This document shows positions 45,436 to 55,753 of a stretch of 64,000 nucleotides of DNA, one piece after another. Source of the DNA: JBGPTK01 sp963797765 (GTDB lineage: Bacteria > Acidobacteriota > Terriglobia > Acidiferrales > UBA7541); the NCBI GenBank assembly GCA_963797765.1, contig CAWCQU010000002.1, forward strand, positions 620,001-684,000, written 5' to 3'. The number at the start of each line of letters is the position of its first letter. The first letter of the stretch is position 1. Both the position numbers and the translations under genes were made by a program. Below the pieces are notes generated by a model. That model saw only the letters and a program-made list of their open reading frames with translations. It ran no database searches and was not told where the DNA came from.

Positions 45436-45460
45436 GGCGCGGCTGAAGCCGGCCCCTACA
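45436..45460 (-). repeat. REP-like palindrome
   Basis: GGGCGCGGCT-GAA-GCCGGCCCCTAC: imperfect stem then CTAC; GTAG on the minus strand. A near copy lies at 59338. Confidence 0.65.
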
Positions 45461-45476
45461 TGAGGCAAAAGATCTT

Positions 45477-45989
45477 ATGGAGATTCGTACTGTGGAAAGT
45501 TTTCTGGATTATTTTGAGAGCGTGCGAGGGCGGACTTTGCGCGTGGTGAAGGTGATTCCCGCGGAGAAGATCGAGTGGACCTATCAGTCGGGGAAATTTA
45601 CTTTGGGCGATCTGGTGCGGCATTTGGGCGCGACGGAGCGGTATATGTGGGCGGAAAACGCTCAGTGCAAGCCGAGCATTTATCCGGGGCATGGCAAGGA
45701 ACTGGCGGATGGGTATGAGAAGGTGCTGGCGTTTATTGAGCGCATGCATCGGGAATCGGTGGAAATTTTCGGGCGGCTGACTGAGGAAGACTTGCAGAAG
45801 AAGTGCAAGACGCCTGCCGGTTCACCGATCACGGTGTGGAAATGGCTGCGATTGATGGCGGAGCACGAAATTCACCATCGCGGACAGATTTATTTGTATC
45901 TTGCCATGCTGGGAGTGGCGACACCCCCGCTGTATGGATTGACCGAGGAGCAGGTGCGGGAGTTCAGTTCGCGTGGCGCGGGCGAGTGA
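45477..45989 (+). CDS. DinB-family metal-binding protein
   Basis: 170 residues forming a four-helix bundle. The three metal-ligand histidines of DinB/YfiT proteins are in LVRHLGATERY and AEHEIHHRGQI. Members act as thiol-dependent S-transferases or are stress-induced; substrate here unknown. Start ATG 45477, directly after a REP-like element. Confidence 0.88.
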   Translation: MEIRTVESFLDYFESVRGRTLRVVKVIPAEKIEWTYQSGKFTLGDLVRHLGATERYMWAENAQCKPSIYPGHGKELADGYEKVLAFIERMHRESVEIFGRLTEEDLQKKCKTPAGSPITVWKWLRLMAEHEIHHRGQIYLYLAMLGVATPPLYGLTEEQVREFSSRGAGE

Positions 45990-46013
45990 ATATAGTGCAA
46001 GGTTGCCAGGGAC

Positions 46014-46037
46014 GGGCGCAGCAAGCAGCGCCCCTAC
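46014..46037 (-). repeat. REP-like palindrome
   Basis: Same 24-base element as at 35985-36008, 25 bp after the DinB gene. Confidence 0.7.
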
Positions 46038-46136
46038 AAGACCCTTCGGCGCATTGGCGCTCCGATAAACGTTCATTGGGCTGAGAGTTTGAATCGGTCA
46101 CGGAATTTTGTACGGAGCTAAAAGGAAATTATAGCG

Positions 46137-46529
46137 ATGCGAAAATCAGTTTCACTGGCTTGGGCGATCATCATCGCGCACCTGGCGGTGAATTATTTTC
46201 ATGGGGCGGCGCATGTGACGCTCAGCATCGGGCTGGCGGACTGGGAACGCGAGTTTGTGGCCATTGTAATTTTGCTGGCGCCGATTCTGGCGGGAGTGAT
46301 GCTGTTATCGAGGCTGCGGCGCACGGGAGGATGGCTGCTGGCGGCGTCGATGGCGGGGGCGTTTGTTTTTGGCGTTTACAAACATTTTATTGCGCCGGGC
46401 GCGGACAATGCGTTGACGATGGCGCATAGCGCAAGTTCTTTGCAATTTCAAGTGACTGCGGTTTTGCTGGCGATCATCGAGGCGATTGGATGCTGGGCGG
46501 GAATTCGCGTGGCGGACGAGCAGGGGTGA
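46137..46529 (+). CDS. Small membrane protein, unknown
   Basis: 130 residues with four hydrophobic segments (about 7-27, 37-57, 65-83 and 102-122). His residues occur in NYFHGAAHV and VYKHFIAPGADN. No family recognised. A plausible gene, GC-rich and with normal codon use. Confidence 0.75.
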   Translation: MRKSVSLAWAIIIAHLAVNYFHGAAHVTLSIGLADWEREFVAIVILLAPILAGVMLLSRLRRTGGWLLAASMAGAFVFGVYKHFIAPGADNALTMAHSASSLQFQVTAVLLAIIEAIGCWAGIRVADEQG

Positions 46530-46656
46530 ATGCCGCGCGGAAGCTGGTTCCTGTTTATTTCTAGCCTATAAAAGCTATTACCGCAGAGACGCCCCGACTA
46601 AAAGCATCGGGGTAAACTCCGTTCGCCGAGAGAAAGAACGGAAAAGCGAAAAGGCC

Positions 46657-46701
46657 GGGCGCGGCCCTTCGAGGCTCAGGGTAAACAAGCAGCGCCCCTA
46701 C
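46657..46701 (-). repeat. REP-like palindrome, long loop
   Basis: GGGCGC (46657) pairs with GCGCCC (46692-46697) across a long loop, followed by CTAC. Confidence 0.5.
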
Positions 46702-46772
46702 AAACCACGAACCTGACTTTCGTGGCGTGGGCATTTCTGTCTGCGGCAATTTGGCTTGCTGATACAAAACCC

Positions 46773-46797
46773 GCACAGCCAGGAGTGGCTGTGCTAC
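46773..46797 (-). repeat. REP-like palindrome
   Basis: Identical to the element at 36228-36252. It ends at the rpoD stop codon and could act as its transcript end. Confidence 0.7.
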
Positions 46798-48519
<1,722 letters not shown>

Positions 48520-48845
48520 GCTTCCTCCCCAAAAACCGAGAACTGGAGCAGAAACAAAATTACGAAAGAGGCGGAGACTAGGCTACCGCGCGCGTTTGCC
48601 GAAGGTTCGACACTCCGGCACACATGAGAAACTTGAGTTGTCGATTAAAGCTGGTGGTGTCCCACCTTGAGGTAACTCGCTTCGACTTCGCGCCCGTGCT
48701 CGTCCAGTACACCGTGCCGTCCAAGTGATTGGATGCACGGCGCCCTCCGCCCGTTTCCTCCAAACCCTACTAGCATATACAGTCGGATGGAACTGAGTCA
48801 ATCGAGATGTTTTAGATGCAGGAAGCGGGCACTTCGATTCAACGA
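48520..48845 (-). promoter_or_regulatory. rpoD promoter and long 5' leader
   Basis: The gap between dnaG and rpoD holds, on the minus strand, TTGACT (48801-48796), a 16-bp spacer and TATATG (48779-48774). This would give a leader of about 245 nt before rpoD. No coding sequence is seen in it. Confidence 0.5.
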
Positions 48846-50597
48846 TTAGCCCAAGCTGGAGAGCAATTTATGCAGATCTTGCTTGCGGGTGAGCAGCTCG
48901 CGAAGTTCCACAGGTTCCGGGCGTTTTTCGAGTTTTTGCTGAACTACTGTCAATTCCTGCTCGACACGGCGGCGGCGGAGGGCGCCCAGGCAGCTTTCGG
49001 CCTCGTCCCAGCCAGGGGAGGAAGAAGGCTCGAAGAGGATATCGAAGAGTAAGCGGCGGTCGTTTTCCGGGAGGGTTTCGGCTAGCGTCGCGGGATCGGG
49101 ACGGGAGCCTGAGGAAGCTGCATCGATGAGCGCGGCGAAGATTTTTTCGGTTTCGAGGCCTTGATGCAGCGCGTCCTTGGTGATTTCTTGCGCGAGGCGT
49201 TCGCGGAAGCCTTCGGCTTCCACCAGCATCTGCATCAGGCGACGCTCGGCAGGCTTGATTGCCTGGCCCATCAATTCGGGCTTTGGTTTTACTTCGCTGC
49301 GACGCTCGGCGGCTGCTTTGCGCAGGGATTCGCGCAGGACGGGCTCCTCGATGCGCAATTCGGAGGCGATACGGGAAGCCCACTCGGAGCGCAGCAGGCG
49401 GTTGGGGATGCGCTGCAGGTAAGGCATCAGGAAATTCACCGAGGCAAGCTTGCCCTGCGCGGTGGAGCGATCCATCAGGCGCGCGCGGCCGATCAGATAA
49501 TCCAGATAGGGAGGGGCTTGAGCGAGGAGCTTTTGGTAGCTTTCCGCGCCTTGTTGCAGAATGAATTTGTCCGGATCGGCGCCGCCGGGAAGGGCGAGTA
49601 CTCGCACGTCGAAATCTTTTTCGAGCAGGAGAGTGAGCGAGCGCTCGGTGGCCGTTTGGCCGGCGGTGTCCGGGTCATAATTTACGATGACGCGATGAGT
49701 GAAGCGGGCGATTAGTTTGATTTGGCCTTCCGCAAGGCTGGTGCCGCAGCTGGCGACCACATTGGTGACGCCGGCGCGGGCGACGGCGATCGTATCCATG
49801 TAGCCTTCCACCAGAACGATGAAATCGCGCTGGCGGACCGTTTCCTTGGCCTGGTTCATGTAATACAGGACGTTGCCCTTGGAATAGATGGGAGTCTCGG
49901 GCGAATTCATGTATTTGGGCATGTCGTCGCCGAGGGCGCGGCCGCCGAAAGCGATTACTTTCCCGGTTTCGTTGGCGATGGGAAACATGATGCGGCGGCG
50001 GAAACGGTCGTACAGGCGCTTGCTTTGATCGCTCGAGAAAAGGCCGGAAGAGTCGAGCAGCTTATCGGCATATTTTGTTTTCAGGTGGCGATAGAGCGCG
50101 TCCCCGGAGGATGGCGCGTAACCAAGGGTGAATTTGGCGATGGCTTCGCGATCGAGGCCGCGATCTTCCAGATACGCGTGCGCTACTTTTCCTTCGGGCG
50201 TGTTGGTGAGCATCCGCGAGAAGAATTCCGCGGCCATGCGATGCATTTCAACCAGCACGGTGCGCTGCTGATTGGCCTGGCGCTCTTCGGGCGAGCGCTC
50301 GCGCGGCTGGGGAATCGCGATACCGCATTTTTCGGCGACGGTGCGAATCGCTTCTGGAAACTGGCACTTTTCCATTTCCATTACGAACTTGAAGACGTCG
50401 CCGCCGACACCGCAACCGAAGCAGTGATAAATCTGCTTTACCGGATGCACGGCGAACGAGGGCGTTTTTTCCTGATGGAAGGGGCAGAGTCCGGTGAAAT
50501 TCTGGCCGCTTTTTTTCAGGCGCACGTATTCGCCGATCACGCGGACGATGTCCGCCTGCTGTTTTACGCGATCCGCGAATGAGCCTGCTTCCGCCAT
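48846..50597 (-). CDS. dnaG: DNA primase DnaG
   Basis: 583 residues. The N-terminal zinc-binding domain has CPFH and CFGC (YHCFGCGVGGDVFKFVM). The TOPRIM core has VLVEGYMDTIAVARAGVTNVVASCGTSL and NYDPDTAGQ, with metal-binding acidic residues. The C-terminal part is the helicase-binding region. It makes RNA primers at the replication fork. The mutS2 stop is 2 bp upstream of its start codon region, so both are co-transcribed. Confidence 0.97.
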   Translation of the reverse strand: MAEAGSFADRVKQQADIVRVIGEYVRLKKSGQNFTGLCPFHQEKTPSFAVHPVKQIYHCFGCGVGGDVFKFVMEMEKCQFPEAIRTVAEKCGIAIPQPRERSPEERQANQQRTVLVEMHRMAAEFFSRMLTNTPEGKVAHAYLEDRGLDREAIAKFTLGYAPSSGDALYRHLKTKYADKLLDSSGLFSSDQSKRLYDRFRRRIMFPIANETGKVIAFGGRALGDDMPKYMNSPETPIYSKGNVLYYMNQAKETVRQRDFIVLVEGYMDTIAVARAGVTNVVASCGTSLAEGQIKLIARFTHRVIVNYDPDTAGQTATERSLTLLLEKDFDVRVLALPGGADPDKFILQQGAESYQKLLAQAPPYLDYLIGRARLMDRSTAQGKLASVNFLMPYLQRIPNRLLRSEWASRIASELRIEEPVLRESLRKAAAERRSEVKPKPELMGQAIKPAERRLMQMLVEAEGFRERLAQEITKDALHQGLETEKIFAALIDAASSGSRPDPATLAETLPENDRRLLFDILFEPSSSPGWDEAESCLGALRRRRVEQELTVVQQKLEKRPEPVELRELLTRKQDLHKLLSSLG

Positions 50598-50598
50598 T

Positions 50599-53019
50599 TT
50601 AGTTTCGTAATTCTACTACTGTGACGGCTTCGCCGCCGCGATCGGCGGCTTCGGCGTGGATTTCCTCAACCAGGGGATGCGCGGACAAGAATGTTGCCAG
50701 GCCGCGACGGAGCGCGCCTGTGCCGTAGCCGTGGACTACGCGCAGGCGGGGGAGATTTGCCAAAGTGGCATCGTTCAGGAATTTTTCGAGGCGGCGCGAG
50801 GCTTCTTCCACCGTGCAACCAATCACGTTGATTTCATCGGTGGTGGCTTCTTCGCTTGGCTGGGCGTGGACCGTTATTCGGCGCGGGTTGGGCGCTGGAG
50901 CTGAGCCCGCGGGGCGTGCGGCGGATTCTTCCTCGACTCCCAGGATGTCAGTTAGGGGGATTTTCATTCGCAGTGGGCCGGCGAGCACTTCGGCGTTGCT
51001 GCCGTCGATGCGGCGGAAAATCGCCGGTTGCTTCATTCCTCGGACACGCACGCGTGCGCCCGCGACGAGGATTTCCGGTTCTACCGGGAGCACAGGCAAT
51101 GGCAGAGTGACGCCTAGATCGGCTTGCGATTCGGCCAGGTGTTCGAGCATTGCGGCGTTTACATCTTCGTGCGCGTCGGCACCGATTTTTGTGAGGCGGC
51201 GACCGGCGGATTTTTCGAGTTTTTCACGCTCGCGCCGGTCGGAAATTTCGGCGGTGAATCGCGCGACGTCGGCTTGTAATTGCTTGACGGTTTCGTCGAA
51301 TTTCTTTTCGAGTTCGGCGAGGCGCTTTTTCTGGCGATCCACCCACTCGGTTTGCAGGCTGCGCCGTTCGGCTTCGAGGCTGAGTAGTTCCTCGCGGGCC
51401 TGGCGCTTGATGTCTTCCACTTCGTCGCGGCTGCGATGCAGATAGGCGATCAGCGCCTGGGCTTCGCGCGTTTCCGGCGAAAGCCCGGTGCGCGCACGTT
51501 CGATGACGGCGGCGGGGAGGCCGAGACGCTGGGCGATGTCGATGCCGCTGGAAACTCCTGGGACTCCGACGAGCAGGCGATAGGTGGGACGCAGGTTTAC
51601 CGTATCGAATTCCACGGCGGCGTTGACGATGCCCGGAGTGGTGGATGCGTAGGATTTCAAACGGTCGTGGTGCGTGGTGGCGATAGTGAGCGCACGGCGC
51701 GTGCGGAATTCTTCAAGGAGCGCCACAGCCAGCGCCGCGCCTTCTTCGGGCGCTGTGCCGGTGCCCATTTCGTCCACCAGCACCAGCGAGTGTTCCGTGG
51801 CCACTTCGAGCATGCCGCGCAGATTGAGCATGTGCGCCGAAAAAGTGGAAAGATCGGCGGTGATGGATTGTTCGTCGCCGATATCGGCGAGGACGCGATC
51901 GAAAATTGGAAGCTCGGCTTTGTTTGCGGCCACGGGAATCCCGGACTGTGCAGCGAGAGCGGCCATGCCGACCGTTTTGAGCGAAACCGTTTTGCCGCCG
52001 GTGTTTGGCCCGCTGATCACCATCACGGTTTCGCGGCCACCGAGTTCGAGTGAAATGGAAACGATTGTGCGCCCGTGTTTGCGCAGATTTTCTTCGAGGA
52101 CGGGATGGCGGGCGGATTCGAGCCGCAAGGAATTGCCGGCGGAGAATTCGGGAATGACGCAATTGAAGTCGCGGGCGAAGCGGGCGCGCGCGAATACGGA
52201 ATCGATTTCAGCGATTGCGGCAGCGGCGGCTTCGAGCGGGCCGCGCTCGATGCGCAGCCGGTCGGTTAGTTGCGCAAGGATACGGGCAATTTCAGCGGCT
52301 TCATCTTCGGAAAGCTGGACCAGGCGATTGTTCCACTCAAGGGCTTCGAGCGGCTCGACGAACACGGTTTGTCCCGTTGCGCTGGCTCCATGAACCACAC
52401 CTGGAACCGAGCGGCGATCGGCGGCGCGAACGGGGATTACGAAACGGTCGTTGCGCAGCGTGACGTAATCCTGGCCGGCTTCTTCGCCGCGGGCGCGCAG
52501 AATTTTTTCGAGGGTGTGCTGCACCGTTTCGCGGGCCTGCACTTGCGCGCCGCGAATGCGCGCCAGTTCGTGCGACGCGTGGTCGTTAATTTCGCCGTTG
52601 GGCAGAATGGCGTGGCGGATTGCGGCGGATTGCGGTCGGAAATCGCCTAGTCCGGCGGCGAGGGCTGCAAGGCGCGGATATTTTGCGGCTTCGCCTTTTA
52701 GAGTCTGTTTCAGGTGGGTGACTGTATCGAGCAGTGAAGCGGCGTCGAGAAGTTCCGTGCTGGAAAGCGAGGATCCTGGCACTGGCAGGCGTCCCAGCCA
52801 AACTTTCGGATCGGCCAGCGCGCCAAAGCCGAGTTCTGCTCCCGCGCGAAGATAATTCATGGATTCGCGCACCAATTCGAATTCACGTTCCAGGGCCGCG
52901 CGATCGGTGCGAATCTCAAGCTGATCAATGGCGCGGCGGCCGGGCGCGCAGGTGGTGGAGCCGCGCAGGATTGCGCGCAATTTGCCGAATTCGAGAAGTT
53001 CCTGGGCGGTGCGGCTCAT
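50599..53019 (-). CDS. mutS2: MutS2 endonuclease / ribosome-rescue ATPase
   Basis: 806 residues from ATG 53019 (MSRTAQELLEFGKLRAIL). Core and lever domains precede the ATPase with Walker A GPNTGGKTVSLKT, LVLVDEMGTGTAPEEGAAL as Walker B, and the TTHHD loop. A long coiled coil (about 500-610) is followed by a KOW-like strand region and a C-terminal Smr domain with VHGYGTGALRRGL. MutS2 proteins suppress recombination and, in Bacillus, split collided ribosomes. It heads the mutS2-dnaG pair. Confidence 0.96.
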   Translation of the reverse strand: MSRTAQELLEFGKLRAILRGSTTCAPGRRAIDQLEIRTDRAALEREFELVRESMNYLRAGAELGFGALADPKVWLGRLPVPGSSLSSTELLDAASLLDTVTHLKQTLKGEAAKYPRLAALAAGLGDFRPQSAAIRHAILPNGEINDHASHELARIRGAQVQARETVQHTLEKILRARGEEAGQDYVTLRNDRFVIPVRAADRRSVPGVVHGASATGQTVFVEPLEALEWNNRLVQLSEDEAAEIARILAQLTDRLRIERGPLEAAAAAIAEIDSVFARARFARDFNCVIPEFSAGNSLRLESARHPVLEENLRKHGRTIVSISLELGGRETVMVISGPNTGGKTVSLKTVGMAALAAQSGIPVAANKAELPIFDRVLADIGDEQSITADLSTFSAHMLNLRGMLEVATEHSLVLVDEMGTGTAPEEGAALAVALLEEFRTRRALTIATTHHDRLKSYASTTPGIVNAAVEFDTVNLRPTYRLLVGVPGVSSGIDIAQRLGLPAAVIERARTGLSPETREAQALIAYLHRSRDEVEDIKRQAREELLSLEAERRSLQTEWVDRQKKRLAELEKKFDETVKQLQADVARFTAEISDRREREKLEKSAGRRLTKIGADAHEDVNAAMLEHLAESQADLGVTLPLPVLPVEPEILVAGARVRVRGMKQPAIFRRIDGSNAEVLAGPLRMKIPLTDILGVEEESAARPAGSAPAPNPRRITVHAQPSEEATTDEINVIGCTVEEASRRLEKFLNDATLANLPRLRVVHGYGTGALRRGLATFLSAHPLVEEIHAEAADRGGEAVTVVELRN

Positions 53020-53189
53020 GTGCCAAACATGGGGGAAGGCGCTGGCGGTGTCAAGTCGACCGGTAATTCGCCCGGCGCTCATTCACAATGAACGGGATAA
53101 ATGAATGGGTTAATTGAGAGTTTCCAGAATGCGATTGGAAGTTTGTTTTGATTGCCCTTTGACCTGTCATACGATGTTGTGCGCTGCCA

Positions 53190-53948
53190 ATGAATACCTT
53201 CGACAAGCCGATCATTCCCTTTGAAGCCGTTGAAGCCAAACTGGCAGCAGACGATGATCGGGACTTGTGGCGGGCCGCGCTGTGTGTTCTGACGGACGAG
53301 TTGGTGCAGCGGTACGGTGAAGAATCGCGAACGATAGCTTGTGCCATGGTTTTAGGGGCGTGTTCCCATTGGGTGAGGCCTCATCAAACCCGATGGACTG
53401 CGGCAGGTGGTTTCGCATACCCGGTAGGATATAGGGAGGCTTTGCCTGAACTGGATTGGTCGCTGATTCTTCTTTTCAGGGATGGACAATTAATACCCGT
53501 CGCGAAACTGCCTGGGAAGAAGTCGATACTTTTCCGGGTTGCAATTCCTTCACGAACAGCCCGCCACAAACAGGCTGCTGTGCATACACGATGGTCCCCT
53601 GGGGGCGAAACTGTTTTCTTTGGATTCCGGGAAGTAAATGAGAAATGGGCGTGCGTCGCAGCCTCGGATGAACATTCCAGAGGACATGTTGGCCGTGGCT
53701 TCCGATAGACGGACCATTTCAAACTGAGTCACTGCCCGCAATCCCAAGCTCCGGGCGCTGCACTTGAAAATATCTTCTGCGAATGGTTGGCCGGCAAATT
53801 CTCAAAGAGATATTCGGCAGATGAGGAGGATGGCGATGCGATCTCGAACAAGCGCACACCGATTCGATGGATGTATGCGTCATCCAACCGCGAGCTTGGA
53901 GAAGATTTACGGATCGACAACTTGGTCATGGTTATAGGGTATGATTGA
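53190..53948 (+). pseudogene. Hypothetical gene interrupted by an in-frame TAG
   Basis: ATG 53190 opens a frame of 172 codons ending at TAG 53706-53708. The same frame then stays open and protein-like for 79 more codons to TGA 53946-53948 (NIFCEWLAGKF, NKRTPIRWMYASSNRELGED, DNLVMVIGYD). One amber codon thus splits a gene of about 252 codons. No domain is recognised; the first part has LTDELVQRYGEESRTIACAM and WSPGGETVFFGFREV. The downstream gene begins within 40 bp. Confidence 0.6.
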
Positions 53949-53982
53949 CCTTATTTCACAACAGGAATTGGGCGCAAAGGCG

Positions 53983-54210
53983 ATGAGAAAAAGTTTTGTG
54001 TATGTGGCTTTGGTGGCGGTGATCTGCGCAGGAATTTATCTGCTGACGGAGGCAATGAACCTGCTCAATCAGCCCAGTAATTGGAAGGTGGCGAGCGGAG
54101 TGGGGCTGATTGTAGCGGTGATCGTGCTATTCCCGCCGGCGATGAGGTGGATATGGCACCGAAGGACGAGGCCGTACGGCCAATTGAAATCGATAGGAGA
54201 GAGAAGATGA
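53983..54210 (+). CDS. Small two-helix membrane protein coupled to the SPFH gene
   Basis: 75 residues from ATG 53983 (an in-frame ATG at 53941 is also possible). Two membrane helices (about 4-22 and 34-54) and a basic C-terminus (IWHRRTRPYGQLKSIGERR) are seen. The stop overlaps the next start as ATGA, so translation is coupled. Probably a partner of the SPFH lipoprotein, by position only. Confidence 0.65.
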   Translation: MRKSFVYVALVAVICAGIYLLTEAMNLLNQPSNWKVASGVGLIVAVIVLFPPAMRWIWHRRTRPYGQLKSIGERR

Positions 54211-55106
54211 TGCGCAAGTATGGAGTGCTGGCAATTCCGTTGTTGCTGATTTTGTTTTTCATCGGGTGCGCGACGCGGATCGGGCCGGGCCGCGTGGGAA
54301 TTAAAGTGGACCTGGCGGGATCGCAGCGCGGCGTGGAAGACCTGCCGATTCGCACTGGATGGGTTTTCTACAATTTTCTTTCGTCCACCATCGTGGAATA
54401 TCCCACCTCGGTGCAGACGGCAAAATGGACCAAAGATCCGAACGAAGGATCGGTGAACAACGAGGAAATGTCGTTCAACACGAAAGATGGATTGACCGTC
54501 TACGGTGATCTTTCGGTTTCGTATCACTTGGATGCCAGCAAAGTTCCGGCGTTCTATGTGAAATTTCGCAACGATGACATAACCCAATTCACGCACGGTT
54601 ATCTGCGAAACGTGGCGCGCGACGCCATCAACCGCACCGGTTCGCAATATACAGTGCAGGAAATCATGGGCGAAAAGAAATCCGAGCTGGAACAGAATTC
54701 GCGGCAGGAATTGCAGAAACAGGTGGGCGATATCGGCGTGGTGATCGATCAGTTTGGATTTATCGGTTCGCCGCGGCCGCCGCAATCGGTGATTGACGCG
54801 ATCAACGCCAAGGTGCAGGCGCAGCAAATCGCGGTGCAGAAACAAAATGAGCTGGTGCAGTCGCAGGCGGACGCCGCGAAAATGGTGGCAGCGGCGGAGG
54901 GCCAGGCGAAGTCGCAAATTGCGGTGGCCAATGGAGAAGCGGAATCGAACCGGGTGCGGGCCGCGTCCATCAGCCCGAACATTATTGAATGGCAGAAACT
55001 GGCGGTGACGGATCGCTGGATCGCGAAATGGAATGGGCAGGTGCCGCAGGTGCAAACCGGCACCAATGGGCCGGGAATGCTTCTGGATATCAAGCCTCAG
55101 CGGTAA
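54207..55106 (+). CDS. SPFH/prohibitin-like lipoprotein
   Basis: 299 residues from ATG 54207. The signal peptide ends in the lipobox FFIGC, so it should be a lipoprotein and not the usual membrane-helix type. The SPFH core has VGIKVDLAGSQRGVEDLPIRTGWVF, GLTVYGDLSVSYHLD and VARDAINRTGSQYTVQEIMGEKKSELE. A coiled coil (about 205-255, QKQNELVQSQADAAKMVAAAEGQ) ends near GPGMLLDI. Such proteins form ring-like cages that organise membranes. The small membrane protein upstream is translationally coupled. Confidence 0.88.
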   Translation: MMRKYGVLAIPLLLILFFIGCATRIGPGRVGIKVDLAGSQRGVEDLPIRTGWVFYNFLSSTIVEYPTSVQTAKWTKDPNEGSVNNEEMSFNTKDGLTVYGDLSVSYHLDASKVPAFYVKFRNDDITQFTHGYLRNVARDAINRTGSQYTVQEIMGEKKSELEQNSRQELQKQVGDIGVVIDQFGFIGSPRPPQSVIDAINAKVQAQQIAVQKQNELVQSQADAAKMVAAAEGQAKSQIAVANGEAESNRVRAASISPNIIEWQKLAVTDRWIAKWNGQVPQVQTGTNGPGMLLDIKPQR

Positions 55107-55110
55107 ATAA

Positions 55111-55683
55111 TTATTGTTTGCGAGCGGGCGGCACGGCCAGATTTTTCGAAAGATATTCAGCGGCCGCGGCGGGAGATGCGGCAATTTCGATCAGGCGGCG
55201 ATTGCATTCTCCCCAGGGAGAGGCATCGGCGCATTCTACTTCGCGGACTCGTTCGATGATGGGAGTCCAGAATTCGCCCAAGGCGACGATTGGTTTTACG
55301 GCGGTTACGTTTTTGTTCAGCATTTCCCAGACGACTGCTAGTTCCACTAGTGTTCCCGTGCCTCCGGTGCAAGCTACATAGCCGTCGCCCTGACGAATCA
55401 ATTCGAACAGGCGATCCTGCCAGGTTTTCTTGCGGACTTCTTTATCGATCCAATTATTGGGGCCGCGGCGGAAAAATTTTGCAGTGACGCCGATGGTGTG
55501 GCCGCCGGATTCTTTCGCGCCCCGAGACACAGCTTCCATTACGCCGCCGTAGCCGCCTGAGCAGACTATGAAACCATTCGCGGCTAGCGCGGAACCCAGT
55601 GCGCGGGCTTCCTCGTAGGCGGAGTGGCCTTCTCTGGGACGGGAGCTGCCGAAGACTGTGATTACCTCGGGATTTTTGGGCAT
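55111..55683 (-). CDS. LOG-family nucleotide phosphoribohydrolase-like protein
   Basis: 190 residues. Rossmann-type start VITVFGSSRPREG, then CSGGYGGVMEAVSRGA, and the family motif TGGTGTLVELAVVWEM (PGGxGTxxE in most members; here T for P). Members cleave nucleotide 5'-monophosphates to free base and ribose phosphate, including cytokinin forms. It is cytoplasmic, and convergent with the SPFH gene with 4 bp between stops. Confidence 0.88.
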   Translation of the reverse strand: MPKNPEVITVFGSSRPREGHSAYEEARALGSALAANGFIVCSGGYGGVMEAVSRGAKESGGHTIGVTAKFFRRGPNNWIDKEVRKKTWQDRLFELIRQGDGYVACTGGTGTLVELAVVWEMLNKNVTAVKPIVALGEFWTPIIERVREVECADASPWGECNRRLIEIAASPAAAAEYLSKNLAVPPARKQ

Positions 55684-55705
55684 GGCTCGCGTTCAACGCA
55701 AAGCT

Positions 55706-55728
55706 GCCGGCCTGAAGGCCGGCGCTAC
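55706..55728 (-). repeat. REP-like palindrome
   Basis: GCCGGCC-TGAA-GGCCGGC then GCTAC: GTAG plus hairpin on the minus strand, between the LOG and dacB genes. Confidence 0.7.
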
Positions 55729-55753
55729 ACAAGATTTGAAACCACAAATTCGC

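Noticed and set aside
49722..50582. A 286-codon plus-strand frame opposite dnaG
   Set aside because: Antisense shadow; the real protein on the other strand has complete motifs.
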